Origin: Gammaproteobacteria bacterium UBA1119
Lineage (GTDB): Bacteria; Pseudomonadota; Gammaproteobacteria; Pseudomonadales; Azotimanducaceae
Length of the DNA: 64,000 nucleotides
Assembly: GCA_002313255.1 (NCBI GenBank)
Contig: DCBA01000098.1
Coordinates: 1 to 64,000, forward strand
Direction: 5' to 3'
The notes beneath the pieces were generated by a model. It ran no database searches. It was not told where the DNA came from and saw nothing but the letters and a program-made list of their open reading frames with translations. Positions 1 through 8,891 of this stretch are shown here, piece after piece. A program made the translations under genes and the position numbers. The stretch's first letter is position 1. Each line of letters starts with the position of its first letter.

Positions 1-284
1 GGAAAACGCCGGACGATACGCATCAAAGAACGTTTTGTCCAAGAAATGTCGGGCTCAACGAAGGGGGGCTGTCGATCACAAAACGGTATTGAGGGATGCC
101 TGCGACGACCGTAATCGGTTTTACAGCCAGAGAACGCTTTCGACTTCCTTAGTGGCACTCGATTAGAAATTTGTGATCCGCAGCGAGACCCACTTTACCC
201 AGATGAGCCCCCGCGAACCTTACCCTTGCCCGCAATTGTCCGCCGGGCAGATATCTGGTTACACGCGGCCATGTTAGGATGCGC

Positions 285-330
285 GGCCTCGTTGAGGACG
301 GGTTGAACAAGTTTTCACCGCCCCGAGGCC
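285..330 (+). promoter_or_regulatory. Structured leader hairpin upstream of ahcY
   Basis: The 357 bases before ahcY hold no convincing gene. Bases 285-291 (GGCCTCG) are exactly complementary to 324-330 (CGAGGCC), and inside them 301-307 can pair with 314-319 with one bulged T, giving a stem with an inner arm that ends 27 bases before the ATG. A short run from 294 to 308 (GAGGA...AAC) loosely recalls the 5' part of the SAH riboswitch consensus, but the rest of that consensus is not evident. It is best treated as a possible cis-regulatory RNA of unknown class. What I see is the pairing; any regulatory role is inference. Confidence 0.35.
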
Positions 331-357
331 TTCGGCAAAAGAACAGCGGGAAACCAC

Positions 358-1719
358 ATGTCTGACTACAAAGTGGCCGATATCGGATTGGCCGATTTCG
401 GGAACAAAGAGATAGCCCTAGCAGAGAATGAAATGCCAGCGCTGATGGCGCTTCAGCGCAAATACGCGTCTCAAAAGCCGTTGGATGGCGCCAAGATTAT
501 TGGGTGTATACACATGACCATCCAGACCGCCGTGCTGATTCGCACACTCTGCGAGCTCGGGGCGGAAGTCCGCTGGTCGTCTTGCAACATTTTTTCCACC
601 CAAGACCATGCGGCCGCAGCCATGGCTCGGGACGGCGTGCCAGTGTACGCGTGGAAAGGCGAAACGGAAGATCAATACGATTGGTGTCTGGAACAAACCA
701 TTCTCGTTAACGGCGAGCCATGGGATGCAAACCTCCTGCTCGATGATGGCGGCGATCTGACCAAGATGATCCACGAAAAATACCCTGCGATGCTTGAACA
801 CATTCATGGAATTAGCGAAGAAACCACGACCGGTGTCCACAGACTTGTCGAGATGCTAGAAAACGCCGAATTAAAAGTTCCAGCGATCAACGTCAACGAC
901 TCCGTAACCAAGTCAAAAAATGACAACCGATACGGTTGTCGACACAGCCTCAACGATGCAATCAAACGCGGTACGGATATGCTGTTGGCCGGTAAGCGAG
1001 CCCTCGTCATCGGTTATGGAGATGTCGGCAAGGGTTCATCTGCGAGTTTGAGGCAGGAGAGTATGATCGTTCGGATCGTCGAGATCGATCCGATTTGTGC
1101 AATGCAAGCGTGTATGGACGGTTACGAAGTCGTCTCCCCATACCTGAACGGCATCAACACAGGCAAATCCGCCGACATCGATACCAGGCTCCTTGGTGAA
1201 ACAGACTTACTTGTTACCTGCACAGGAAATACCAACGTTTGCGACGCAGCGATGCTTGAAGCAATCAAACCCGGGGCCATCGTCTGCAATATTGGCCATT
1301 TCGATAACGAAATCGATACGGCGTACATGCGTGAATCTTGGCGGTGGCAAAATGTCAAAGATCAGGTGGATCAGATATTTCGGAGTGAAAATCCCAGCGA
1401 TTACATCATTCTTCTGTCCGAGGGACGGTTGGTAAACCTAGGCAACGCGATGGGACACCCATCGCGAGTCATGGACGGTTCGTTCGCAAACCAAGTCTTC
1501 GCGCAAATGCATTTATACGAGCAAGGATGGGCCAACCAAACCGCAACCCAGCGCGCGCCCGTCAGTGTCGAGGTGCTGCCAAAAAAACTTGACGAGGAAG
1601 TCGCCCAACTAATGGTCGAGGGATTCGGTGGCGTCGTTACGCAACTTACCCAGAATCAAGCGAGCTACATAAGCGTGAGCACGGAAGGCCCTTTTAAGTC
1701 AGATTCCTACAAATATTGA
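358..1719 (+). CDS. ahcY: Adenosylhomocysteinase (S-adenosyl-L-homocysteine hydrolase)
   Basis: Cytoplasmic NAD-dependent enzyme that splits S-adenosylhomocysteine into adenosine and homocysteine, clearing the product inhibitor of methyltransferases and feeding methionine regeneration. The 453-residue protein has the family's length and hallmarks: the N-terminal substrate region with [10 protein letters not shown] and [10 protein letters not shown], the central [16 protein letters not shown] stretch, the [12 protein letters not shown] segment with the catalytic Lys/Asp pair, the NAD-binding [10 protein letters not shown] glycine motif, GHFDNEID, and the C-terminal KSDSYKY tail that completes the neighbouring subunit's cofactor site. 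The ATG follows AGCGGGAAACCAC. No metK or metF lies in view. It converges on the next gene. Function is secure from conserved motifs. Confidence 0.97.
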   Translation: MSDYKVADIGLADFGNKEIALAENEMPALMALQRKYASQKPLDGAKIIGCIHMTIQTAVLIRTLCELGAEVRWSSCNIFSTQDHAAAAMARDGVPVYAWKGETEDQYDWCLEQTILVNGEPWDANLLLDDGGDLTKMIHEKYPAMLEHIHGISEETTTGVHRLVEMLENAELKVPAINVNDSVTKSKNDNRYGCRHSLNDAIKRGTDMLLAGKRALVIGYGDVGKGSSASLRQESMIVRIVEIDPICAMQACMDGYEVVSPYLNGINTGKSADIDTRLLGETDLLVTCTGNTNVCDAAMLEAIKPGAIVCNIGHFDNEIDTAYMRESWRWQNVKDQVDQIFRSENPSDYIILLSEGRLVNLGNAMGHPSRVMDGSFANQVFAQMHLYEQGWANQTATQRAPVSVEVLPKKLDEEVAQLMVEGFGGVVTQLTQNQASYISVSTEGPFKSDSYKY

Positions 1720-1733
1720 TGGCTTCGGCTTCT

Positions 1734-1759
1734 CGATAGAGGGTCGTTAGACGCTATCG
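1734..1759. terminator. Hairpin between convergent ahcY and PPOX gene
   Basis: CGATAG at 1734-1739 pairs with CTATCG at 1754-1759, with a smaller GTC-GTTA-GAC arm inside. It sits in the 40-base gap between two convergent stop codons, a place where a shared terminator is common. There is no clear T-run on either side, so the call rests on position and pairing only. Confidence 0.25.
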
Positions 1760-2233
1760 TCAATACTGCCCTTTGAGCTTGGCGTGATCCCAAGTTACGT
1801 ATCGTATGGGAGTGAACTTCAGTACAACGCGCTTTTGAGCAGTAGTACTTATTGCTTCTCGTAACGTTATCCTTTGTTCGTCCGATAGCGCCCTTCCGCC
1901 CGAGTTAATGTTGACCAACGTTTCTTGTATGACGTCTGGGTCGTCAATAACTTCCGCCGTTGCGTATATCATGACGCCTTTCAGCTCGGCGTATTGTTCA
2001 CCGCTCTCGACTAACAATGTCGCCTTTGGATCGCGGCGCCAGTTGTAAACTTTCTGACTCTTCCCAAAGGTCGTGCAATAAAGACAGCCGTCGTCGTCTC
2101 GATAAAACCACATCGGCATCGGATGCGGATAGCCGTCTCGACCGTTTGAAACGATGATCAAGGTCTTCTGACTCGTTAAATAATCTAGGATCTCTGCTTC
2201 GGTAAGCTCGATCAATTCGCGTCGAGAAGGCAT
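1760..2233 (-). CDS. Pyridoxamine 5'-phosphate oxidase-fold (PPOX) flavoprotein
   Basis: A 157-residue split-barrel protein of the PNPOx-like superfamily, which binds FMN or F420 and acts in redox reactions. Seen: TLIIVSNGRDGYPHPMPMWF near residues 20-40 followed by CLYCTTFGKSQKVYNWRRDP, the typical strand-turn-strand of the cofactor-binding barrel, then a C-terminal RYVTWDHAKL segment. The longest reading begins 36 codons earlier, but the ATG at 2233 is preceded by GGGGA at good spacing and starts where family homology starts. Substrate is unknown; these small proteins include quinone, biliverdin and F420-dependent reductases. The CoA-transferase gene lies upstream on the same strand, with a gap of about 140 bases. 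Confidence 0.75.
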   Translation of the reverse strand: MPSRRELIELTEAEILDYLTSQKTLIIVSNGRDGYPHPMPMWFYRDDDGCLYCTTFGKSQKVYNWRRDPKATLLVESGEQYAELKGVMIYATAEVIDDPDVIQETLVNINSGGRALSDEQRITLREAISTTAQKRVVLKFTPIRYVTWDHAKLKGQY

Positions 2234-2371
2234 GGATTTCCCCGTGGGCAACGTATATGACGGCGAGCTTCTAACACTCCTAAACCGGAGGTCAACCAAG
2301 TATTTCAGTCCCCTTGCTGAACAAACCCGCCAAACGATCATTCAAATAAGGGTTTTATCCACTGGACGAAC

Positions 2372-3508
2372 CTACTTCCCTGCGAATTCACCTCGAATTG
2401 CATCACTGTGTTCACCCAGAGTCGGGATTCGAGTATCACGATCAATCACTCGATTTGCGTCGGGGTGGGCCGGCATATCAATTTCGCCAGTCTCACTTGC
2501 AACTCGAATACGCCTCAACTGCGGGTGCTTTGATAAGTCATCCAATCCATTTACCGCACCGAACGCGATGCGTGCGTCACCTAACTGTTGTTCCAATTCT
2601 TTTCGACTTCGCGCAGCAAAAACGTTTTGAACGATAGCATCCACTTGTTCCCGATGCTGCATGCGTGCCGAGTTGTCGGCGTATTCAGGATCAGAAGCAA
2701 GCTCCGGTTTGTTGAGTACTTTAGTTACCAGATCACGCCACTCGCGTTCATTCTGAACGGATATCACCAACGTCGCCCCATCTTGGGTCAAAAATCCCCC
2801 GTACGGAGTAATCGAAGGATGCGCCAACCCAACACGATTGGGTCCCGTACCCCCGTAGTCGTATTGCAACAACGGCACGCTCATCCACTCCGCCATCACA
2901 TCGAACAGCGACAGACGAATTGCGGTACCTCGACCCGTCGACCATCGTCCAATTATGGCTTCATTGATCGCAAGCGCGGCAGAGACACCTGTCGCGATAT
3001 CGCAAACTGAAACGCCGACGCGGCCGTATTCACCCGCGGGGCCGGAAACAGACACCAGCCCCGATTCTGCTTGGATTAACAAGTCGTATGCCTTCATCGC
3101 AGCGTAAGGTCCTTTTTCGCCGAATCCCGAAATATCGCAAGTAATCAGTCGGGGATGCTGAGTGCGCAATTGCGTTGAACCCAGCCCCACTCGAGCTGCC
3201 GCACCGACCGCTAGATTCTGTATAAACACGTCTGCTTGCGAGATGATCCGCCGAATCAGGGCTACATCCGACGACTTCTTGATGTCCACAACAAGCGACT
3301 CTTTGCCTCGATTGGCCCAGGCGAAATACGCGCTTTGACCGTTTGCGACGGCATCATACGCCCTCGCAAAATCTCCCTCGGCTCGTTCAAGTTTGATGAT
3401 CCGTGCCCCAGCGTCCGCGAGGCGACACGTCGCTAGCGGCGCCGCGACCGCCTGCTCCAATGCCACCACGAGAACACCTTCCAACGGCTTTGCGGTCGAT
3501 TCATCCAC
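2372..3508 (-). CDS. Family III CoA-transferase (CaiB/BaiF type)
   Basis: Cytoplasmic enzyme that moves coenzyme A between carboxylic acids. The 378 residues show the family start (LEGVLVVALEQAVAAPLATCRLADAGARIIKLE), the SLVVDIKK strand, and the YDLLIQAESG segment holding the catalytic aspartate, which forms the mixed anhydride/thioester intermediate. The C-terminal half with ITPYGGFLTQDG and the terminal GEHSDAI are also typical. This copy is on the short side of the family (about 380-410). One of four paralogues in the window; they are only distantly alike, so different acyl groups are likely. Acyl donor and acceptor cannot be read from sequence. Confidence 0.88.
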   Translation of the reverse strand: MDESTAKPLEGVLVVALEQAVAAPLATCRLADAGARIIKLERAEGDFARAYDAVANGQSAYFAWANRGKESLVVDIKKSSDVALIRRIISQADVFIQNLAVGAAARVGLGSTQLRTQHPRLITCDISGFGEKGPYAAMKAYDLLIQAESGLVSVSGPAGEYGRVGVSVCDIATGVSAALAINEAIIGRWSTGRGTAIRLSLFDVMAEWMSVPLLQYDYGGTGPNRVGLAHPSITPYGGFLTQDGATLVISVQNEREWRDLVTKVLNKPELASDPEYADNSARMQHREQVDAIVQNVFAARSRKELEQQLGDARIAFGAVNGLDDLSKHPQLRRIRVASETGEIDMPAHPDANRVIDRDTRIPTLGEHSDAIRGEFAGK

Positions 3509-3735
3509 CCTGACTCACTCCCGTGTAACCACATTCGTAAGGTCGCAACACATCACAATGACTCGCTAACCAGCACAGGATTAGCGCGCAAGATTCTAAC
3601 CCAGTAACGACGAATACCTGCCAGCCTACGCGGTAGAAAACTCAAGATAGTTGCCGCTAAAAGAACGCTAAATCATTGAATCCAATACGATTTATAACCT
3701 CATGCTATACATCGTTACGGTGGACCTGGATAATG

Positions 3736-3765
3736 CCGCGTTTTGCGCGGAGAAAAGCTTTCTCC
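3736..3765 (+). promoter_or_regulatory. Two overlapping hairpins in the leader of the MoxR/VWA operon
   Basis: The 286-base gap between the CoA-transferase and the MoxR gene holds no other gene. CCGCG (3736-3740) pairs with CGCGG (3746-3750), and GGAGAAA (3749-3755) pairs with TTTCTCC (3759-3765). The two stems share bases 3749-3750 and so partly exclude one another. They lie about 30 bases before the ribosome-binding site of the next gene. This may be a leader structure; no ligand or mechanism is implied. Confidence 0.25.
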
Positions 3766-3794
3766 GGGTCGTAGTTGTAGTAGTGGGAGGAACC

Positions 3795-4736
3795 GTGACG
3801 GATATCGACAAACTGGCTGGGTCAGTGAGTAATCTACAAGCCGGCTTTGAGTCGCATCGTTATATTTGCAGCAGCCAGATCGCAACCGCCGTGTATCTTG
3901 CGTATCAGTTGCGCAAGCCTGTGCTCGTCGAAGGCCCGGCCGGCGTTGGTAAAACGGAGCTGGCCAAAACCACCGCAGAGATGTTCGAACTTCCCCTTAT
4001 CCGACTTCAATGCTACGAAGGCCTCGACGAAGCCAAAGCAATCTACGAATGGAAATACGGTAAACAGCTGCTTTATACACAAGTCCTCAAAGAAACTCTG
4101 GACGAAGTGCTCCAAGGTGCAAAAGGGTTTACCGAGTCTGTCAAACGGCTGCACGAATTCGGTGACATCTTTTTCTCAGAAGAATTCATGGAGCCCAGAC
4201 CACTGCTCAAAGCTCTGAAGGAAGAGAATGGCTGCGTCTTGCTAATTGATGAAGTCGACAAGTCCGACCACGAATTCGAATCGTTGCTACTTGAGATCCT
4301 GTCCGAGTATCAGGTATCGATACCCGAAATCGGGACGATAAAAGCGAAAGCTGAACCACCGATCGTTTTCTTGACGAGCAACAACACGCGCGAAATTTCC
4401 GACGCCCTTAAGCGACGCTGCCTCCATCTCTATATACCGTTCCCCGACACAGACCTGGAGCAACGTATCATCCACGCTCGAGTTCCTGAAATTCCTCCGG
4501 AATTACGACGCCAGTTGGTAACGTTTATCCAGGAACTTCGCGATCTTGATTTGAAGAAAGTGCCCGCGATTAGCGAAACGATCGATTGGGCCCGCACATT
4601 ACTGCTGCTCCATACAGAGTCGCTGGACGCAAATCTGGTTCGTGATACGCTCAATGTCATCCTCAAATTCCAGGAGGACATCGATAATGTTGACGCGGAG
4701 ATCACGACCCTGATAAGCAAAGCGATCAAAAACTAA
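3795..4736 (+). CDS. MoxR-family AAA+ ATPase (CoxD-like)
   Basis: AAA+ ATPase that usually works as a ring chaperone with a VWA-domain partner to mature or insert metal into an enzyme. Of 313 residues, 47-54 form the Walker A GPAGVGKT, followed by a Walker B of the form CVLLIDEVDKSD, a sensor-1 LTSNNTREISDALKRRC and a C-terminal lid. A longer reading opens at 3702, but its extra 31 residues include an odd VVVVVV run; the GTG at 3795 has GGGAGGA just before it and begins at the family's usual point. The VWA partner starts 19 bases downstream, so both are surely co-transcribed. The pair resembles CoxD/CoxE of CO dehydrogenase clusters; a CO dehydrogenase-like operon lies 41 kb away. Confidence 0.9.
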   Translation: MTDIDKLAGSVSNLQAGFESHRYICSSQIATAVYLAYQLRKPVLVEGPAGVGKTELAKTTAEMFELPLIRLQCYEGLDEAKAIYEWKYGKQLLYTQVLKETLDEVLQGAKGFTESVKRLHEFGDIFFSEEFMEPRPLLKALKEENGCVLLIDEVDKSDHEFESLLLEILSEYQVSIPEIGTIKAKAEPPIVFLTSNNTREISDALKRRCLHLYIPFPDTDLEQRIIHARVPEIPPELRRQLVTFIQELRDLDLKKVPAISETIDWARTLLLLHTESLDANLVRDTLNVILKFQEDIDNVDAEITTLISKAIKN

Positions 4737-4755
4737 CGCAGTCGCAACCGTCAGC

Positions 4756-6234
4756 ATGGATCGGACCCTCACCAGCTTCATTGCCGCGCTGCGAAATGCC
4801 GATGTCCGCATTTCCACAGCGGAGACATTAGATGCCATGAGCGCGGTCGAGCTCTGTGGTTATCGAAACCGAGAGTTCCTAAAGGACACGTTAGCGCTCG
4901 TTCTGCCGAAAACCCCCGACGAGAAATACACGTTCGACGAGACCTTCGACCAATTTTTCGCTTTCGAAGACGTGAAAGGCAAAAGCATCGTCACCGAGTC
5001 GGACGGTGACGGGGAGGAAGCTAAAGGCGAAGGTGGTTCAGGACAGGGTCAGGGTGGTGCAGAAGGTGAAGGTACCGACGGCCGCAAAGGGCGTGGGAAG
5101 AAGAAGAAATTCAGCGCTTTCGAAGAACAGCAAGACGAAGAGGATCTCGGTCCGGGCGAGATGGCGCAACCGCGATCTACGCTCGGGAAACTGTTGATGC
5201 AAGACAGCCGCGTCGAACTAACCGTGAACATGGCGGCTGCCGCAAAGGAAGTCAGCCTCGAAGAAATTCAGGTCTTTACCCAAAAAGGCCTCTATACCCG
5301 CAAAATCATGGAGGAGATGGGACTTGCTGATCTGCAACAAGAAATTTCGGTCGGACGACAAAGTCCAAGCATTCTGGACAGACGCCTCGGACAGGAATTA
5401 AAGAAACGTCGGGAATGGTTGCGAGAACAAGTTCGCGATTATGTTGAGAAGCAGTTCCTGCTCCATGCCGATGCCACAGGGAAGAAACTCCGGGAAGAGT
5501 TGCTACGCAAAGTCAAACTCTCAAACATCGAACATCGTAATTTCAGGCTAGTGCAAGAGGTCGTATTTCGAATGGCCAAGCGGTTGGTGGCCCTGCACTC
5601 GCGCCGAAAGAAAGTATTTAAGCGAGGGCAATTGCATGTATCGCGGACGCTCCGGCATAACATGAGCTACGACGGCAGCATTTTTGATTTGCATTGGAAA
5701 TCGGTAAAGATCGATCGTCCTAAGGTGTTCGCTATCTGCGACGTCAGCGGCTCCGTCGCTAATTATGCGCGATTTATGTTGATGTTCCTCTACAGCCTTG
5801 AGGAAGTGATGCCCAAAGTACGATCTTTTGCATTCTCATCCGATTTGGCAGAAGTCACGGATTTGTTCGAGCGCAACAAATTGGAAGACGCAATCGCCAA
5901 AACGTTGCGGGATTATAGCGGCGGATCAACCGACTACGGCCAAGCTTTCGAGGACTTCCGAAATAAGTGTCTTGACGAGATAGATAACCGAACCACCATC
6001 ATCATTCTTGGAGATGCTCGCAACAATTACGGGGATCCCCGCACCGAAATACTGAAAGAAATGTACGACCGTTCGAAACGACTAATCTGGTTAAACCCCG
6101 AATCACGTAACACATGGAATGTTGGGGACGCAGAAATGCGCAAATATTCTGCATACGTTCACCAAGCGGAGGAATGCAATTCTCTCACGCACCTTGAACG
6201 TATCGTCGGAAACCTCCTGCGAACTATTCAATAA
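4756..6234 (+). CDS. VWA-domain protein, CoxE family
   Basis: Partner of the MoxR ATPase just upstream. The 492-residue protein has an N-terminal helical part, a low-complexity Gly/Glu/Lys-rich linker at about residues 83-118, a charged helical middle, and a C-terminal von Willebrand A domain whose metal-ion-dependent adhesion site reads DVSGS at 329-333, with later GGSTDYG and LGDARNN supplying the other MIDAS loops. Such proteins bind the client enzyme through the MIDAS metal while the AAA+ ring remodels it. The client is unknown here; the CoxL-like enzyme at 46.7-49.1 kb is one candidate. No signal peptide, so cytoplasmic. The opp operon begins 22 bases later and may be in the same transcript. 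Confidence 0.88.
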   Translation: MDRTLTSFIAALRNADVRISTAETLDAMSAVELCGYRNREFLKDTLALVLPKTPDEKYTFDETFDQFFAFEDVKGKSIVTESDGDGEEAKGEGGSGQGQGGAEGEGTDGRKGRGKKKKFSAFEEQQDEEDLGPGEMAQPRSTLGKLLMQDSRVELTVNMAAAAKEVSLEEIQVFTQKGLYTRKIMEEMGLADLQQEISVGRQSPSILDRRLGQELKKRREWLREQVRDYVEKQFLLHADATGKKLREELLRKVKLSNIEHRNFRLVQEVVFRMAKRLVALHSRRKKVFKRGQLHVSRTLRHNMSYDGSIFDLHWKSVKIDRPKVFAICDVSGSVANYARFMLMFLYSLEEVMPKVRSFAFSSDLAEVTDLFERNKLEDAIAKTLRDYSGGSTDYGQAFEDFRNKCLDEIDNRTTIIILGDARNNYGDPRTEILKEMYDRSKRLIWLNPESRNTWNVGDAEMRKYSAYVHQAEECNSLTHLERIVGNLLRTIQ

Positions 6235-6256
6235 CGTGTGTCCTTGGTGACGTTGT

Positions 6257-7936
6257 ATGAATCAAGAACCACGCGCTAGCCAAGGGAATCTTCGCCGAAC
6301 CGCAGGGCGGCAGCTTATTTATCTAGGACTTGCGAGCCTCGTAGGGTTCGGATCGTTAATGTGGGCGCTCGCCTCGCTGTCGGAAGGAGTCGCTGGGAGC
6401 GCGTTGGACGCGATCGCCGGTAGCGTAACCCTCGCGTTGAGCGAGGAACCACCGCAGCTCGATAGTTCTCGCGCGACAGATACCGTAAGCGGCCAGATTC
6501 TCGGACACGTGATGGAAGGCTTGTTGCGCTACGACGAGTTCAACCGGATCGTCCCGGGAGTCGCCGAACGATGGGAAATCGGCGCGACCAAAGCGACTTT
6601 TTGGCTACGCGATGACGCCTTCTGGAGCGACGGCTCACGGATAACGGCCCACGACTTCGTGTTCGCATGGCAAACCGCACTGGACCCGCAAACAGCCTCG
6701 GAGTATGCCTTCATCCTGTACCCGATCAAGAATGCGGAAGCGATAAATAATGGGCAGCTCGATACTGCCGCACTAGGCGTGACGGCACTCAACGACAAAA
6801 CGTTATTGGTCCGCCTCGAAAGACCTGTCGCGTACTTCAATAGCTTGCTCGTGTTTCCCACTTATTTCCCAATCAAGCAATCGTTCTACGAAAAACGCCA
6901 AGGACGGTACGGTGCAGATGCCTCGGAACTCCTCTACAACGGTCCTTTCGTAATCGAAAAATGGGTTCACGGTTCGCAATTGCGCATGGTACGTAATTCG
7001 CATTACTGGGATCGCAACCGCATTCGCTTAAACGTTATCGACTATGCCTACATCACCAGCGACGTTAATGCGACATTGAACTTATTTAAGGACGGAAAGA
7101 TTGCAATTGCCGGCCTGAATTCAGAGAACTTAGATGACGCTCTTCAAAGGCGCTGGAAGCTCGAACGTTTCAACGAGGGCTGCGTCGGATACATTTCATT
7201 CAATCACCGATCCGGCCGCTTGACTCGAAATCGGCACTTACGCAAAGCCATGCAGCTCGCGATGGATACCAACGAATTGGTTTATAAAGTCGTCGCGATG
7301 CCCGGCAATCTACCCGGCGTTTCTTTTTTTCCGGTATGGCTCCAAGGTGTTGAAAGGCGATTTCGGCAAGAGTTTCCGGCGCCAGAAACTCAAGTCGATA
7401 TCACTCAGGCTCGCTTTTACCTTGCCCAAGCAAAAAAAGAACTCGGGCTCGACGAATGGAGGCCACTAACATTTCTAACGGGCGACCGCGCAACGACCAA
7501 CAAGATCTCAGAATATCTGCAACAAGAATTCAAAGAAAAACTTGGCTTAGATATCGCGATCGATCGGCAAATCTTCAAGCAACGCCTCGCTAAAATGTCC
7601 TCCGGCGATTTCGATATGGTGTTGGCTGGATGGTGCCCAGATTATGCCGATCCGCTGACGTTTGGCGACTTGTTCGCATCATGGAACAAAAACAATCGCG
7701 GTGAGTATAAAAATCCCGAGCTTGATCAATGGGTCCGAATCGCACAGAACTCCCTTGAACCGCATACACGGATGAACGCGTTTTCTAAAATCCAGAAAAT
7801 CATTCATCTCGAAGCCGTAATCCTTCCGACGTACGAGACCGGTAGCGTATACGTACGCGATCCACGCCTTAAAGGCGTCGTAAAACGAGCGGTAGGGATG
7901 GACTCCGACTACAGCAACGCGTACATCGATGGCTAA
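6257..7936 (+). CDS. oppA: Peptide/oligopeptide ABC transporter substrate-binding protein (SBP family 5)
   Basis: Periplasmic-side binding protein of an Opp/Dpp-type importer. The 559 residues contain the family signature region (LWLRDDAFWSDGSRITAHDFVFAW at about 115-135), a substrate lobe hinge and a C-terminal DMVLAGWCPDYADP segment typical of OppA. The N-terminus has a basic stretch followed by a hydrophobic segment at about 20-45 without a lipobox Cys or an obvious signal peptidase site, so it may stay anchored in the membrane. It overlaps the permease gene by eight bases, and the order oppA-B-C-D-F is complete. Substrate class is inferred from homology only. Confidence 0.9.
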   Translation: MNQEPRASQGNLRRTAGRQLIYLGLASLVGFGSLMWALASLSEGVAGSALDAIAGSVTLALSEEPPQLDSSRATDTVSGQILGHVMEGLLRYDEFNRIVPGVAERWEIGATKATFWLRDDAFWSDGSRITAHDFVFAWQTALDPQTASEYAFILYPIKNAEAINNGQLDTAALGVTALNDKTLLVRLERPVAYFNSLLVFPTYFPIKQSFYEKRQGRYGADASELLYNGPFVIEKWVHGSQLRMVRNSHYWDRNRIRLNVIDYAYITSDVNATLNLFKDGKIAIAGLNSENLDDALQRRWKLERFNEGCVGYISFNHRSGRLTRNRHLRKAMQLAMDTNELVYKVVAMPGNLPGVSFFPVWLQGVERRFRQEFPAPETQVDITQARFYLAQAKKELGLDEWRPLTFLTGDRATTNKISEYLQQEFKEKLGLDIAIDRQIFKQRLAKMSSGDFDMVLAGWCPDYADPLTFGDLFASWNKNNRGEYKNPELDQWVRIAQNSLEPHTRMNAFSKIQKIIHLEAVILPTYETGSVYVRDPRLKGVVKRAVGMDSDYSNAYIDG

Positions 7937-8891
7937 CTCGCGAACCAATAAACATGCCTATGTCCGCTATGCGGTCATACGTCTAATCCAGGGCGCCATC
8001 ACCGTGTGGTTGATTGCGACCGCGACCTTTTTTGCGATGCACAATGTTCCCGGCGACCCGCTAATGGACGAGAAAGCGGTTTCCCCAGAAATCCGCAAAA
8101 ACCTCCAGGCGAAATATGGCTTGGACCGCCCCCTCCTTGAACAATATGGAATCTATCTTTCGAATATGATCAGAGGCGACTTCGGAATTTCCTACGCGCA
8201 GGAAAACCGAAGCGTTAACGACATCATTCGCGAGCATTTTCCGGTTTCGGCTATTCTGGGCGTACTGTCCATCGTCTTTGCCGCTTTGGGCGGCATTCTG
8301 TTTGGTGCGTTAACGGCGATTAATCGAAATCGTCTCCCGGACATCGTCATTATGTTTTTGGTCATCATGGGCATCTCCGTGCCAAGTTTCGTCTTCGCCG
8401 CTCTCGGTCAAATGACGTTAGTGAACGTCAACGCGTTTCTCGGAGTCTCCATCCTTCCCGTCGCTGGTTGGGGGAGCGTTTCTCACATGATCATGCCTTC
8501 CCTCATTCTAGGCCTCGGGACGATGGCTTTTCTGACACGACTCATGCGCTCATCGATGCTTGAAATCGACAACGCCGATTATTTGCGAACAGCTATTTCA
8601 AAGGGTCTCCCGCCCACGAGAATCTTCCTCAGACATCAACTGCGTAATGCAATTCTCCCAGTAATCACGGTGCTCGGACCCTCGATCGCCGCGATAACCA
8701 CGGGCGGTTTTGTGGTCGAACTTGTATTCGCAATTCCAGGACTCGGGCGCTATTTCGTTCAGGCCGTCCAACAAAGCGACTACACCGTCATCATGGGCAC
8801 GACCGTGTTTTATGGCGCGTTTTTGGTATTCATGGTGATCGTAGTGGACTTGTTATACGGATTGGTAGATCCGAGAGTTAGGCTCGATTGA
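7929..8891 (+). CDS. oppB: Oligopeptide ABC transporter permease OppB
   Basis: Inner-membrane permease subunit, 320 residues, six predicted membrane spans. Visible family marks are the N-terminal WLIATATFFAMHNVPGDPL, the periplasmic KYGLDRPLLEQY stretch, and the EAA-like coupling loop TRLMRSSMLEIDNADYLRTAISKGL that docks on the ATPases, followed by the IPGLGRYFVQAV motif near the C-terminus. Overlaps oppA by 8 bases and its TGA shares one base with the ATG of oppC, so the subunits are translationally coupled. Confidence 0.93.
   Translation: MANSRTNKHAYVRYAVIRLIQGAITVWLIATATFFAMHNVPGDPLMDEKAVSPEIRKNLQAKYGLDRPLLEQYGIYLSNMIRGDFGISYAQENRSVNDIIREHFPVSAILGVLSIVFAALGGILFGALTAINRNRLPDIVIMFLVIMGISVPSFVFAALGQMTLVNVNAFLGVSILPVAGWGSVSHMIMPSLILGLGTMAFLTRLMRSSMLEIDNADYLRTAISKGLPPTRIFLRHQLRNAILPVITVLGPSIAAITTGGFVVELVFAIPGLGRYFVQAVQQSDYTVIMGTTVFYGAFLVFMVIVVDLLYGLVDPRVRLD

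Noticed and set aside
1..60. Short translated match GRYASKNV resembling the end of methionine adenosyltransferase (MetK), which often precedes ahcY
   Set aside because: Only about eight residues agree, and the frame then leaves the family sequence completely; the match is too short to call a metK remnant.
285..330. Canonical SAH riboswitch upstream of ahcY
   Set aside because: The hairpin is real, but the conserved 3' core and pseudoknot partner of the known class could not be found by eye, so only an unclassified leader is reported.
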